64,000 nucleotides of DNA from contig NZ_CP092968.1 of NCBI RefSeq assembly GCF_027571405.1, positions 124,001-188,000 of the forward strand. The letters run 5' to 3'. Positions 8,507-17,859 of the stretch are shown here, piece by piece. The notes beneath the pieces are model-generated. The model saw only the letters and a program-made list of their open reading frames with translations, had not been told where the DNA came from and did no database searches. Position 1 is the first letter of the stretch. Every line of letters starts with the position of its first letter. Both the position numbers and the translations under genes were made by a program. Source of the DNA: Methylocystis parvus OBBP. GTDB taxonomy: Bacteria; Pseudomonadota; Alphaproteobacteria; Rhizobiales; Beijerinckiaceae.

Positions 8507-8553
8507 CGAGAATCAGAAGGATTTCGCTTCGGTTTCAGCTTGCGTGAGGGCGG

Positions 8554-10368
8554 ATGACTTTTCGACTGAAGAAGCGCGTCTTGGCGACCAGCGCAATATG
8601 CGCGTTGATGACCGCGACGGCGGCGCAGGCCGCCGCGGATGCGGGCGCCATCGAGGCCCGCCTGCGCGCTCTGGAGCTTGAGATCGCCAAGCTTCGCAAG
8701 GAAGCGCGCGATGCGAAGGCGCAGGCCGCGGCCGCGTCAAACGCCGCCAGCAAGGCGACCAACGTCGCCAACGCCGCGCATTCCAAAAGCGACCCTCACG
8801 CGCCGCCGCCGCCGCCTCCCGTTTTTGTCTCCTTCAGAAACGGCATCTTCGTCGAGACGGAAGACAAGGCCTACAGCTTCAAGGTCGGCGGCCGCATGCA
8901 ATTCGACGGCGGCGGCATCACCGAGCCGCTCAACGGATTCTCCAACCAGGTCGGCGTCCGCCAGGTCCGCCTCGAGGTGGAAGGCAAGGCGGCGAAAGTC
9001 TGGTTCTACAAGCTGCAATACGACTTCTCCGGCACGCCGCAGGTCACCGGCAACAATCAGGTCGTCAGCGGCATCCGCGACTTCTTCTTCGGCATCCAGC
9101 ACCCGGCGATGACGCTGCCATGGTCGACGGACCCGATCTTCATCATGGTCGGCAACCAGTTCGAGCCGTTCACCATGGAGTTCACGGCTTCGTCGAGATT
9201 CCGCTCCTTCATCGAGCGCGCCATGGCGGTGGAAGGCATCGGCGCAAGCCGCCATATCGGCCTTGCGGCGGGAGCCTATGGCGACAACTGGTCCGCAAAG
9301 GCCGGCGTGTTCTCGACAAGCCCCGAAGACGCCTCGCTCAATCCGGGCCAGAACACGCCCTCGACATGGGGCGTGCCGAAACCGGCCGGCTGGGTTTCGA
9401 CCGGCGGCGCGCAATATGTCGAACTGACCGGCCGCGCGACCTATGCGCCGATCAAGGACGAACACAATCTGCTCCATATCGGCGCTTCGGGCCGATATCA
9501 CAGCCCCAATGACGCGACAGGCCTCTCCGACGACCGCGTCCTGCGTATCGGCAACCGCCTGCGCTCGGAGGCGACCGTCCTCGGCCAGGGCCTGCTGGGG
9601 ACGCCCGACCTCTCCTGCGGCTCCTATACGTTGGGCGGCTTCTTTGGCGGCATTCCCACGACGTCGGCCGCAGGACATTGCGTGCGCGACGTGACGTCCT
9701 ACGGCGTCGAACTCGCCGCCGCGCATGGGCCATTTGACATGCAGGCGGAATATATCGCGACCGATTATCACCGGAACATGGACAAGATCCTGCAGGCGCG
9801 CGCCTCCGGCGTTTATGCGCCGGGCGGCGCGAGTCAGCATTTCGGCGGCTATTATGTCTACGGCCATTATTGGCTGACCGGCGATGAACGGGCGACCGCC
9901 TATACGACTTCGGACAAGGCTGGCGCGAATTTCGTCGAACCGAAGATCAAGAATCCGGTGAGCGCGGGCGGCTTCGGCGCCTTCAGCCTCGTCGCCCGTT
10001 ACAGCGCCATCAATCTAAATAGCGGGCCTTATTCCGGGACCGGCCTCGCGAATATGATGGCCTGGGCCACTTATGTGCAGCCCAATCCCGTCAATCAGGC
10101 GGTTATCGCTAATTCGGGCGTCTATGGCGGACGGCAGGAGAACGTCACGGCCGGCTTCGACTGGTATCCGGACAAGGGAATCCATCTCCAGTTCAACTGG
10201 ACGCATGTGCTCCACGCCTCCGCGCCGCTCAACGACTACCAGCTCGGCGCGCTGGCCGTTTATGGCGGCGCGCCGTTTCCTGCCGGGCTGCTGCCCGGCC
10301 GGCAGGGCTTCTATATGAACGGCTCCCATCCCGACCTCTTCGAGGCCCGGGCGCAGGTCTACTGGTAG
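8554..10368 (+). CDS. OprP/OprO-family porin with coiled-coil and polyproline linker (porin 4)
   Basis: 604 residues; the ATG at 8554 follows GAGGGCGG. A signal peptide ends TAAQAAAD. A coiled coil (IEARLRALELEIAKLRKEA) and a six-proline linker precede the Porin_O_P barrel. The sequence tracks porin 2 most closely (FVETEDKAYSFKVGGRM, FEPFTMEF, GRYHSPNDATG) and ends ARAQVYW. It has no AT-rich upstream island and no copy of the 172-bp repeat, so its regulation may differ from porins 2 and 3. It is probably an anion porin of the same set. Confidence 0.88.
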   Translation: MTFRLKKRVLATSAICALMTATAAQAAADAGAIEARLRALELEIAKLRKEARDAKAQAAAASNAASKATNVANAAHSKSDPHAPPPPPPVFVSFRNGIFVETEDKAYSFKVGGRMQFDGGGITEPLNGFSNQVGVRQVRLEVEGKAAKVWFYKLQYDFSGTPQVTGNNQVVSGIRDFFFGIQHPAMTLPWSTDPIFIMVGNQFEPFTMEFTASSRFRSFIERAMAVEGIGASRHIGLAAGAYGDNWSAKAGVFSTSPEDASLNPGQNTPSTWGVPKPAGWVSTGGAQYVELTGRATYAPIKDEHNLLHIGASGRYHSPNDATGLSDDRVLRIGNRLRSEATVLGQGLLGTPDLSCGSYTLGGFFGGIPTTSAAGHCVRDVTSYGVELAAAHGPFDMQAEYIATDYHRNMDKILQARASGVYAPGGASQHFGGYYVYGHYWLTGDERATAYTTSDKAGANFVEPKIKNPVSAGGFGAFSLVARYSAINLNSGPYSGTGLANMMAWATYVQPNPVNQAVIANSGVYGGRQENVTAGFDWYPDKGIHLQFNWTHVLHASAPLNDYQLGALAVYGGAPFPAGLLPGRQGFYMNGSHPDLFEARAQVYW

Positions 10369-10376
10369 GTCAGGGA

Positions 10377-10403
10377 TCCGGCGCCCGCAAATGAGGCGCC
10401 GGA
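10377..10403. terminator. Hairpin between porin 4 and the convergent dioxygenase gene
   Basis: TCCGGCGCC (10377-10385) pairs perfectly with GGCGCCGGA (10395-10403). There is no T-run on either side, so terminator function is only likely from its position between convergent genes. Confidence 0.5.
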
Positions 10404-10416
10404 GGCCGCGCATGGG

Positions 10417-11067
10417 TCAATCGCACCACATGCGCATGAGATTGGCCGAATTCTTCAAAAGCATGTCGACCAGTTCGTCATGCCCGTGACGCTCGACATA
10501 AGCGCGATGCGCAATATTGAGTTCCCGTAGGATCGTGCGCTGCTGTTCGTCGCGAACCCTGCTTTGAATCCAGCCGATGCAGGCGAGACGGCTGCCGCTC
10601 GCGACCGGCGTGACCCTGTGTATGAGCCCCGTGGAATAGAGGAAGAGACTGCCGATCGCCGGTTTGACTTTGAGAAGCCCGTGCTCCTGCTCCAAAACGA
10701 GTTCGCCGCCTTCGTAATTGACGTGATCTTCCAGGAACAAGGTGAAGGAGAGATCGCAGCGGCAATCATTCATGATCGGCGCGTCGGTGTGACTGCCATA
10801 CTCCATTCCGGCGTCGTAGCGATTGACGCTCATCGCCGCGATCCGCTTGGGGATGGCGTAAAGCTCGACCTGCTCATGGGTCATGAGGCGCAAGGCGACG
10901 TCGTCGAGGATTTTACGCCCGCGCTCGCGATCCATCTGCAAGTTGTTTTTGACTTTCGCCGCGCGTCCTGTCGCGGTCGCTCCGCCTGCGAGAAAAGGAG
11001 TATCGAGGATTTTCTTGCGCAGCCGCTCTGCGGTTTCGCGATCGAGGAAATTGTCGATAAGCAGCAC
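10417..11067 (-). CDS. piuC: PKHD-type Fe(II)/2-oxoglutarate dioxygenase, PiuC/YbiX family
   Basis: 216 residues from a GTG at 11067, where homologues start (MLLIDNFLDRE); the frame extends to a TTG at 11106. The double-stranded beta-helix shows the iron ligands H-x-D in YGSHTDAPIM and a distal H in LIHRVTPV, with the 2-oxoglutarate arginine shortly after (SGSRLACIGW). KNNLQMD and GGELVLE are family marks. PiuC-type enzymes often accompany siderophore or TonB-receptor genes, but the substrate is unknown. It converges on porin 4. Confidence is high for the family and low for the role. Confidence 0.85.
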   Translation of the reverse strand: MLLIDNFLDRETAERLRKKILDTPFLAGGATATGRAAKVKNNLQMDRERGRKILDDVALRLMTHEQVELYAIPKRIAAMSVNRYDAGMEYGSHTDAPIMNDCRCDLSFTLFLEDHVNYEGGELVLEQEHGLLKVKPAIGSLFLYSTGLIHRVTPVASGSRLACIGWIQSRVRDEQQRTILRELNIAHRAYVERHGHDELVDMLLKNSANLMRMWCD

Positions 11068-11557
11068 GCCCCGGCCTTTTTCAATAACGCGCCTTGCGAC
11101 GAACAAATCGCGCCGCTCATTGAGTATGCGCGTTTCTAAGCCTGTTTCGTGACAGTCGGAGAAGAGTGCGCCCGGCGCAAACTGGCGGAGCCGCGCCGGA
11201 CGCTATTCTCGGCCGCGGATGGAGACCGGCCGATTTCATCGACAATACGCGCGGATACGCGCCGCTTTATTTCTGGATCATTGCTGCCTCCGTTTCGGAG
11301 GCGAGTCGCGGGCTCGCGGGCGAGAGACGCATTGACCGGAACCCTGGCTTACTCTAGGAGAGAACTGCTGCGCCGCAGCAAGCGCCCTCCAGCCGCGTAG
11401 ATCGGACAATGGCCGTTTCGGCCTCCGACCAGCTGTCGAGCCGCCTCACGTCTCAATCGACGGCCCGCTACGCAGGGCAAGTCCCCCCTTTTTCAACCGG
11501 ATCGAGCGTTCGCGCGCCGGAAGGGCGCGGCGCGCGATCGTCTATGAAAGACGCTAA
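11068..11557. other. Intergenic region between piuC and rhlE
   Basis: About 490 bp with short open frames (for example 11149-11400) that lack a ribosome-binding site, conserved motif or normal composition. No repeat or clear promoter seen. It must hold both divergent promoters. Confidence 0.4.
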
Positions 11558-12910
11558 GTGACCACTTTTTCCGATCTCGGCCTGCCCGAGATTCTGCTTC
11601 GCGCCCTCTCCAGTGAGGGCTATGAAACGCCGACCTCCATTCAGGCCCAAGCGATTCCGCATCTTTTGCAGGGCCGCGACCTCCTTGGCATCGCCCAGAC
11701 GGGCACCGGCAAAACGGCCGCTTTTGCGCTGCCGATCCTGGAGCGCTTCGCCGCCGAGCGGCGCCGTCCCGCGCCCTTCACGGCGCGCGCGCTCGTCCTC
11801 GCCCCGACGCGCGAACTCGCCGCGCAGATCGCCGACAGTTTCCGCGCCTATGGCCAGTTCTTGCGTCCGAGCGTCGGCGTCATCGTCGGCGGCGTCTCGC
11901 ATCGCCCGCAGATCGACATGCTGGCGCGTGGGCTGGACGTTCTGGTCGCGACGCCGGGCCGTCTGCTCGATCACATCGCTTCCGGCCGGTTCAAGCCGGG
12001 GTTCACGGAAGTCCTCGTGCTCGACGAGGCCGACCATATGCTCGATCTCGGCTTCATCGTCCCGATCCGTCAGATCGTCGCGAAGCTGCCGAAGAACCGT
12101 CAGACGCTGCTCTTCTCGGCGACCATGCCGAAAGAAATCGCCGGTCTCGCGCAGGACATGCTGAACGCGCCCGCGCAGGTTTCCGTAACGCCTGTGGCGA
12201 CGACGGCCGAGCGAGTCGATCAGCATGTGTATCTCGTCGACGGCGGCGCCAAGCGCGACATTCTCATCGAGCTGATGAGCGACGCCGCGATTTCGCGCGC
12301 CATCGTCTTCACCCGCACCAAGCGCGGCGCCGATCGGGTTGCGCAGCATCTCGACGCCGCCGGCGTCGGCGCGGAGGCGATTCACGGCAATAAGAGCCAG
12401 AGCCAGCGCATCCGCGCGCTCGACTCTTTCCGCAAGGGCCGCACGCGCGTTCTCGTCGCGACGGACATCGCCGCGCGCGGCATCGACGTCGACGGCGTGA
12501 CGCATGTCGTGAATTTCGAACTGCCGGAAGTGCCGGAAGCCTATGTCCACCGCATCGGCCGCACGGCGCGGGGCGGCGCTTCCGGGCGCGCCATATCGCT
12601 TTGCGACAATGGCGAGCGGCCGCTGCTTCGCCAGATCGAGAAGCTGACGCGTCAGTCCATACCCTCGACCGATCGTCGCAGCGCCGATCAGCGCCATGAC
12701 GATGCGCAGCCGGCGCGGCGCGTCAATCGCGGCAATGGCGGCGGCGGGAATGGGCACGGCGCGGCGCGCAACGCGCAAAAGCATCCGCGCCGCGAGGGGC
12801 CGCATCGCGAGGGACAGCGTCCGAGTGGTCAGCGACCGGCCAACGGACAGAAGCGGCGGGCGCATGGCGGTGGGAGCAATCGTCCGCAGGCCAGCCGTCC
12901 TCAGGGGTAA
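11558..12910 (+). CDS. rhlE: DEAD-box ATP-dependent RNA helicase, RhlE-like
   Basis: 450 residues from a GTG at 11558; an upstream ATG at 11544 stops after five codons. All helicase motifs are visible: Q-motif (SIQAQAIPHLLQ), motif I AQTGTGKT, Ia PTRELA, Ib TPGRLLD, II DEAD, III SAT, then in RecA domain 2 IVFTRTKRGAD, ATDIAARGIDVDGV and HRIGRTAR. After about residue 375 comes a basic, Gly/Arg/Asn/Gln-rich tail typical of RhlE. The enzyme remodels rRNA or mRNA duplexes, often in ribosome assembly or RNA decay. No operon partner is seen. Confidence 0.92.
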   Translation: MTTFSDLGLPEILLRALSSEGYETPTSIQAQAIPHLLQGRDLLGIAQTGTGKTAAFALPILERFAAERRRPAPFTARALVLAPTRELAAQIADSFRAYGQFLRPSVGVIVGGVSHRPQIDMLARGLDVLVATPGRLLDHIASGRFKPGFTEVLVLDEADHMLDLGFIVPIRQIVAKLPKNRQTLLFSATMPKEIAGLAQDMLNAPAQVSVTPVATTAERVDQHVYLVDGGAKRDILIELMSDAAISRAIVFTRTKRGADRVAQHLDAAGVGAEAIHGNKSQSQRIRALDSFRKGRTRVLVATDIAARGIDVDGVTHVVNFELPEVPEAYVHRIGRTARGGASGRAISLCDNGERPLLRQIEKLTRQSIPSTDRRSADQRHDDAQPARRVNRGNGGGGNGHGAARNAQKHPRREGPHREGQRPSGQRPANGQKRRAHGGGSNRPQASRPQG

Positions 12911-13261
12911 AGACTCAACGCCGCCCTTTCTTGCGCGGCCGGGCATGCCGACAAAATTGTGGCGCCGCCCCTCGTGCTTTGAGACGCCTGCTGCGATCTC
13001 GGGCTTGCCCGAGATCGATCCCTTAAATGCGCAAGTCGGGCGAGCCCGGCTTGCGCAGGCTCCTCAACAGGAGGGGCTTCGTCTATGACGCCAGACGGTT
13101 AGGCCTCATCCTCGAGGAGCGCGCGTCTCGACGAACGAGGTCGCCTATCGTTCATCTGCGGTCCGAGCCGTTCAATCCGGGGGCGTATCGAGCTTTATCT
13201 GTTTCCTTGCGCCCGCCAGCATCCGGCTTAGATTGAACAAGAGTCAGGGCGAGCGGCGCGC
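12911..13261. other. Intergenic region with paired hairpins before glpD
   Basis: No gene is supported; a frame at 13027-13236 crosses hairpins. GATCTCGGGC with GCCCGAGATC (about 12993-13014) and GCGCAAG with CTTGCGC (about 13028-13055) form two successive stems. A stretch near 13100-13145 resembles a dispersed GAGGAGCGCGCGTCTCG-type alphaproteobacterial repeat. Confidence 0.45.
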
Positions 13262-14722
13262 ATGATATACGATCTCTTGATCATCGGCGGCGGGATCAAT
13301 GGCTGCGCCATTGCGCGCGACGCGGCGGGGCGCGGGCTTTCCGTGCGTCTCGTCGAGCAGAACGATCTTGCGAGCGGCACGTCGTCGGCTTCTACAAAGC
13401 TCATACATGGCGGGCTGCGCTATCTTGAACTTTACGAGTTCCGCCTCGTGCATGAAGCGCTCGCAGAGCGCGAATTGCTGCTCGCCGCCGCGCCGCACAT
13501 CATCTGGCCGCTGAAATTCGTGCTGCCGCACGAGAAGGGATTGCGACCGGTCTGGATGCTGCGGCTCGGGCTTTTCCTTTACGACCATCTCGCGCGGCGC
13601 AAGCGTCTCGAGGAGTCGCATATGATCTCGCTCAAAGGCGATGCGCTCGGCGCGCCTTTGCGCGAGAGCTACAATGTCGGCTTCACTTATTCGGACTGCT
13701 GGGTCGAGGATTCACGGCTCGTCGTGCTGAACGCGCTCGACGCCAAGGAGCGCGGCGCGACCATCTCCGTGGGAACGAAGCTGATCGAAGCCAGGCGCAA
13801 GGGGGAAAATTGGGCCGCCAGGCTCGACGGCGGCGCGGAGATCGAGGCTCGCGCGCTCGTCAATGCGGCCGGCCCCTGGGTGTCGCAAGTAATCGAAGAC
13901 GCGCTGCATGTGCATTCGCGCAAGCATGTGCGCCTCGTGAAGGGCTCGCATATCGTCGTCTGCAAGCTCTATGAGGGCGACCACGCCTATATCCTGCAAA
14001 ACCCGGATGGACGCATCGTCTTCGCCATTCCCTATGAGCGCGCCTTTACGCTGATCGGAACGACGGACGTTCCTTATGACGGCGCGCCGGGCGACGTCTC
14101 CATCAGCGATGCGGAGACGGCTTATCTCCTCGACGCGATCAACCACTTCCTGCGCGTCTCCGTTCAGCGCGACGACATCGTGTGGAGCTATTCGGGTCTG
14201 CGCCCTTTGTACGACGACGGTTCTCTGAATGCGTCGGTCGTCACCCGCGATTACGCGTTCGATCTCGATGCGCCGGAAGGCGCCGCGCCGGCGCTCTCGA
14301 TTTTCGGCGGCAAGATCACCACGGCGCGCCGACTCGCGGAACATGCAATGGACGAACTGCGCCGCTTCTTCCCGCCGCACGGCGAAGCCTGGACGCAGGA
14401 CGCGGCCTTTCCAGGCGGCGACATCGAATTCGACGCCTTCCTCGCGCATCTTAAAGCGGAGAAGCCGTTTCTCGGGGACGAATGCGCGCTTCGCCTCGCC
14501 CGCGCCTATGGATCGCGCGCCGAGCGCTTTCTCGCGCATGCGCGTTCGATGGAGGATTTGGGCCGCAATTTCGGCTGCGGTCTCACCGAGGCGGAGTTGC
14601 GCTATCTGATCGAGAACGAATGGGCGCGGAAAGCCGACGACGTGCTGTGGCGGCGCTCAAAGCTGGGGTTGCATATGAGCCCGGTGGAGCAGGGGGCGTT
14701 GCGGGAACATATGGGCGGTTAA
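13262..14722 (+). CDS. glpD: Glycerol-3-phosphate dehydrogenase (FAD, quinone-linked)
   Basis: 486 residues, normal for GlpD. The N-terminal FAD-binding motif is IIGGGINGCAIARDAAGRG. The family signature GTSSASTKLIHGGLRYLE follows, with GPWVSQV and FGGKITTARRLAEHAMDEL near residues 350-370. The C-terminal helical domain is present. It oxidises sn-glycerol 3-phosphate to dihydroxyacetone phosphate at the inner membrane and passes electrons to quinone. No glpK or glpF is adjacent, so it probably serves phospholipid-derived glycerol phosphate rather than glycerol growth. It converges on the acyl-CoA dehydrogenase gene. Confidence 0.93.
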   Translation: MIYDLLIIGGGINGCAIARDAAGRGLSVRLVEQNDLASGTSSASTKLIHGGLRYLELYEFRLVHEALAERELLLAAAPHIIWPLKFVLPHEKGLRPVWMLRLGLFLYDHLARRKRLEESHMISLKGDALGAPLRESYNVGFTYSDCWVEDSRLVVLNALDAKERGATISVGTKLIEARRKGENWAARLDGGAEIEARALVNAAGPWVSQVIEDALHVHSRKHVRLVKGSHIVVCKLYEGDHAYILQNPDGRIVFAIPYERAFTLIGTTDVPYDGAPGDVSISDAETAYLLDAINHFLRVSVQRDDIVWSYSGLRPLYDDGSLNASVVTRDYAFDLDAPEGAAPALSIFGGKITTARRLAEHAMDELRRFFPPHGEAWTQDAAFPGGDIEFDAFLAHLKAEKPFLGDECALRLARAYGSRAERFLAHARSMEDLGRNFGCGLTEAELRYLIENEWARKADDVLWRRSKLGLHMSPVEQGALREHMGG

Positions 14723-14747
14723 CTTCGCTTCGCTCGCAATGACGGCG

Positions 14748-16472
14748 TCAGCGGGCGAATAACTCGCCGCCCTCCGTCACCGACTGCGCTCCCTCCGTCA
14801 CCATCTTCACCAAACCCGGCGCGGCGACGGCGACGTTCTTCGCGAAGAAATGCGCGAGCGTCTCATAGCGCGTCGCATTTGGATCGCCGGCGTGGCGCGC
14901 CGCGCCTGCGGCCTTTTCGAGTAAAGTCGCGCCGCGCGCCAAGGCGAAGAGGCGCAGAAAAGGCGTGGCGCCCGCGAGCGCTTCGTTCGGAGAGGTCTTC
15001 ATAACGCCTGCAAGATAATCGCTCGCAGCGGCGAAAGCTTCTACAGCGTCGCCTACCGCTGCGTAATGGCTCTCTTGCGCAATGGCGCGCATATCGTCGA
15101 TCTCGCGCTTCACCGCCGCGCCGCCGCTCATCGGCAGTTTGCGGCCGACGAGATCGATGGCCTGGATGCCGTTCGTCCCCTCGTAAATCGCGCAGATGCG
15201 CGCATCGCGCATGAGCTGGGCGACGCCCGTTTCCTCGATATAGCCCATGCCGCCATGAACCTGCACGGCGAGCGACGTGACCTCATTGCCGATGTCGGTC
15301 GAGAAAGCCTTGGCGACGGGCGTGAGCAGGCCGGCGCGTTCATCGGCTTCCCTGGCTTGAACGGGATCGTCGCAGCGATGCGCCCGATCGAGCGAAGCGG
15401 CTGTCTCGAAACAGATCAGACGCGCCGCCGCCGTGAGGCTCGCCATTGTCAGCAGCATGCGCCGCATGTCGGGATGCGCGATGATCGCGCTCGTCTCCGA
15501 GGCGCCGATGGCGCGTCCCTGTTTGCGCTCCCGCGCATAATCGAACGACGCCTGCGTCGCGCGCTCGGCCAGCGCCACGCCTTGCAGCCCGACATTGAGC
15601 CGGGCGTTGTTCATCATGGTGAACATGCAGGCGAGGCCGTTATGCTCCTCGCCGATCAGGTAGCCGATCGCATCTTCATAAGCCATGGTGCAGGTCGGGG
15701 AGGCGTGAATGCCGAGTTTGTGTTCGACGCCGACGCAGCGCACGGCGTTGCGCCGCGTGAAAGCGCCGTTTTCGTCCGGCAGATATTTCGGCGCGAGAAA
15801 GAGCGAAATCCCCTTCACCCCCGCCGGCGCGTCGGGAAGGCGCGCAAGAACGAGATGCAGAATATTGTCGGCGAGGTCGTGCTCGCCATAGGTGATGAAA
15901 ATCTTCTGTCCCGAAATACGATACGAGCCGTCATCGTTGCGTTCGGCGCGCGCGCGCAGCAGAGCGAGGTCCGAACCCGCCTGCGGCTCGGTGAGGTTCA
16001 TCGTTCCGGTCCATTCGCCGCTGACCAGCCTGGCGAAATAGGTTTCCTTCAACGACGCGCTGGCGTGCGCCTCCAGCGCCTCGATGGCGCCGTGCGAGAG
16101 GAGCGGGCAGAGCGCGAAGGAGATATTCGCGGCGTTCCAGATTTCCGTGCAGGCGGCGTTGAGCAGAGCTGGTAGGCCCAGCCCGCCAAATTCGGGATCG
16201 GCGGCGAGCGCGTTCCAGCCGCCCTCTCGCCAGCCGGCATAGGCCTCTCGCCAGCCGGGCGCGGTGGTCACCGCGCCATCGGCGAGCCTGACGCCGGCGC
16301 GGTCGCCGATCCGGTCGAGCGGAAGCAGCGCGCCTTCCGCGAATTTGGCGGCCTCGTTCAAAGTCTGCTCCGCCACCCCCTCGGCGATGTCCGCATAGAT
16401 CCCTCCCGCGTCGGTCCCGGCCGCCAGGCGCAGCGAGAAAAGGATGTCGGAGACGGGCGCGCGGTAGGTCAT
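14748..16472 (-). CDS. Acyl-CoA dehydrogenase, long DmdC-like type
   Basis: 574 residues, longer than ordinary 380-residue ACADs, with the extra N-terminal segment (MTYRAPVSDILFSLR) and C-terminal domain of the AcylCoA_DH_N / Acyl-CoA_dh_C group that includes 3-methylmercaptopropionyl-CoA dehydrogenases. FAD and substrate motifs: MNLTEPQAGSDLA, KIFITYGEHD, RLNVGLQG, and the catalytic-glutamate region ICAIYEGTNGIQAIDL near residue 435. It removes hydrogens from an acyl-CoA and reduces ETF. The substrate chain cannot be assigned and no other beta-oxidation gene is nearby. It lies 130 bp from the divergent zinc-ribbon gene. Confidence 0.9.
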   Translation of the reverse strand: MTYRAPVSDILFSLRLAAGTDAGGIYADIAEGVAEQTLNEAAKFAEGALLPLDRIGDRAGVRLADGAVTTAPGWREAYAGWREGGWNALAADPEFGGLGLPALLNAACTEIWNAANISFALCPLLSHGAIEALEAHASASLKETYFARLVSGEWTGTMNLTEPQAGSDLALLRARAERNDDGSYRISGQKIFITYGEHDLADNILHLVLARLPDAPAGVKGISLFLAPKYLPDENGAFTRRNAVRCVGVEHKLGIHASPTCTMAYEDAIGYLIGEEHNGLACMFTMMNNARLNVGLQGVALAERATQASFDYARERKQGRAIGASETSAIIAHPDMRRMLLTMASLTAAARLICFETAASLDRAHRCDDPVQAREADERAGLLTPVAKAFSTDIGNEVTSLAVQVHGGMGYIEETGVAQLMRDARICAIYEGTNGIQAIDLVGRKLPMSGGAAVKREIDDMRAIAQESHYAAVGDAVEAFAAASDYLAGVMKTSPNEALAGATPFLRLFALARGATLLEKAAGAARHAGDPNATRYETLAHFFAKNVAVAAPGLVKMVTEGAQSVTEGGELFAR

Positions 16473-16602
16473 ATTTTTTCTCGCATGCTGGGCATCGGTT
16501 CAATTTAGCGCGCGACAGCGCGGGCGTGGGGAAGGTCCCGCTTTTCCGCGGCTCCGTGACGGCGTAACATAGCGGCGTTGTTTTTCCACCCCGTGAGAAC
16601 CC

Positions 16603-16827
16603 ATGCCACTTTACGCCTTTCGCTGCCAGGATTGCGGCCATGATTTTGAGACCCTGGCGCGTTTCGAAGAGACGCCCGAATGCCCCGCCTGCGGCGCCGC
16701 GCATGTCGAGCGCCAGCTCTCGCTGATCGCCAAGCCCGCCGCGGGCGGCGATGCGGGCGTCGTTGAGAGCTGCGGCGCCATGTCTGGCGGGACGCCTTGC
16801 CCGAGCTGTCCGGCGCTCGCCGGTTGA
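16603..16827 (+). CDS. FmdB-family zinc-ribbon regulatory protein
   Basis: 74 residues. The N-terminus MPLYAFRCQDCGHDFE and the two CxxC pairs (CQDC at 8-11, CPAC at about 28-31) define the putative regulatory FmdB zinc ribbon. A flexible tail contains further cysteines (CGAMSGGTPCPSCPAL). Members sit near amidase, formamidase and C1 genes, but the molecular role is unproven. Its stop overlaps the TTG start proposed for the next gene, which suggests translational coupling. Confidence 0.85.
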   Translation: MPLYAFRCQDCGHDFETLARFEETPECPACGAAHVERQLSLIAKPAAGGDAGVVESCGAMSGGTPCPSCPALAG

Positions 16828-17699
16828 CGCGCGAGGAAGCGCTGCTCGGGGCGAGGCGGATTCTCGTTCCCGCCAACGGGCTGACTTTCGAGATCTATGA
16901 GGCCGGGACGGGGGAGCGGCTTGCGCTTCTCCTGCACGGCTTTCCGGAGCATGCGGTGATGTGGCGCCATCTCGTCGCGCCGCTTGTCGCAAAGGGCTAT
17001 CGCGTCTGGGCCGTCAATCAGCGCGGCTATGGCGGCACGAGCCGACCGGCGGGCAAGAAGAATTATTCGCTCGCGGCGCTGACCGGCGACGTCGCCGCCC
17101 TCATCGACGCCTCGGGCGCGCGCGCCGTCGCGCTGATCGGCCATGATTGGGGCGGTCTGATCGCCTGGGTCGTCGCGATCAGGAAGCTGCGGCCGCTGGA
17201 ACGGCTGGTCATTATCAACATCCCGCATCCGCTCTGTTTCGCGAGGGCCTGGAGACGGAGCCTTTGGCAGAAACTCAGATCCGCCTATATCGGCTTCTTT
17301 CAGATTCCCCGCTTGCCGGATTTTCTCCTTTCCGCCGGAGGCGGCGCGTTGACGGGGGCGATGCTGCGTCTTTCCGCCGGCCGAGGTGACGCTATTTCCG
17401 AGGACGTGATGGCTGTCTATCGGGACAATGCGGCCTCGCCCGGCGGCGCGACGGCGATGCTCAACTGGTATCGCCGGGCGATCCACGATTTGCGGGCGGC
17501 CCGCGACCTCGGCGCTCCCGTGGAGATTCCGACTTTGATCGTATGGGGCGCGGCGGACATCGCTTTCGGCGAGGCCTGCCTCGAGGGAACCGAGAGGCGC
17601 GTGGCTGATTTGAAGGTTGAAAAGCTGTCGGGCGTCAGCCATTTCTCTCCGGAGGACGCGCCGGACAAAGTCACGGAACTCATCAAGAATTTTCTTTAA
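16824..17699 (+). CDS. Alpha/beta-hydrolase, epoxide-hydrolase-like
   Basis: About 291 residues from the TTG at 16824 (TTGA overlap with the preceding stop); an earlier TTG at 16797 is possible. The alpha/beta-hydrolase fold shows the oxyanion loop LLHGFPEHAVMW, the nucleophile elbow GHDWGG with Asp as nucleophile, an acid in LIVWGAADIAF, and the catalytic His in GVSHFSPED. HGFPE plus an Asp nucleophile is the pattern of epoxide hydrolases and haloalkane dehalogenase relatives. In a methanotroph it could act on epoxides made by methane monooxygenase from alkenes, but that is conjecture. Confidence 0.82.
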   Translation: MTREEALLGARRILVPANGLTFEIYEAGTGERLALLLHGFPEHAVMWRHLVAPLVAKGYRVWAVNQRGYGGTSRPAGKKNYSLAALTGDVAALIDASGARAVALIGHDWGGLIAWVVAIRKLRPLERLVIINIPHPLCFARAWRRSLWQKLRSAYIGFFQIPRLPDFLLSAGGGALTGAMLRLSAGRGDAISEDVMAVYRDNAASPGGATAMLNWYRRAIHDLRAARDLGAPVEIPTLIVWGAADIAFGEACLEGTERRVADLKVEKLSGVSHFSPEDAPDKVTELIKNFL

Positions 17700-17744
17700 T
17701 GTGGGGAACCGGCGAAATTGGGTCAAAAGGCCTGATTTGGCCAG

Positions 17745-17859
17745 TTGACATGCCGCGCTTTCGTGAGAATCTGCCGACTCCGGGCTTCCTCGCGGAAGCC
17801 CTCTCTATAGCTGTTCAATCAAGGCCGAGATTTTTCGGCTTCCCAAAGGAGAACGTTCC
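17745..17859 (+). promoter_or_regulatory. infC leader with TTGACA and two hairpins
   Basis: A perfect -35 hexamer TTGACA is at 17745-17750; the -10 is weak (GAATCT at 17767). A perfect hairpin GGGCTTCC / GGAAGCCC spans 17782-17801, and a smaller GCCGA / TCGGC stem lies just before the Shine-Dalgarno sequence. These are probable leader structures. Whether they mediate control is unknown. Confidence 0.45.

Noticed and set aside
11149..11400. 83-codon frame between piuC and rhlE
   Set aside because: No ribosome-binding site, no family, Arg-rich shadow-like composition.
13027..13236. 69-codon frame before glpD
   Set aside because: It runs through two hairpins and a dispersed repeat and has no supporting signal.
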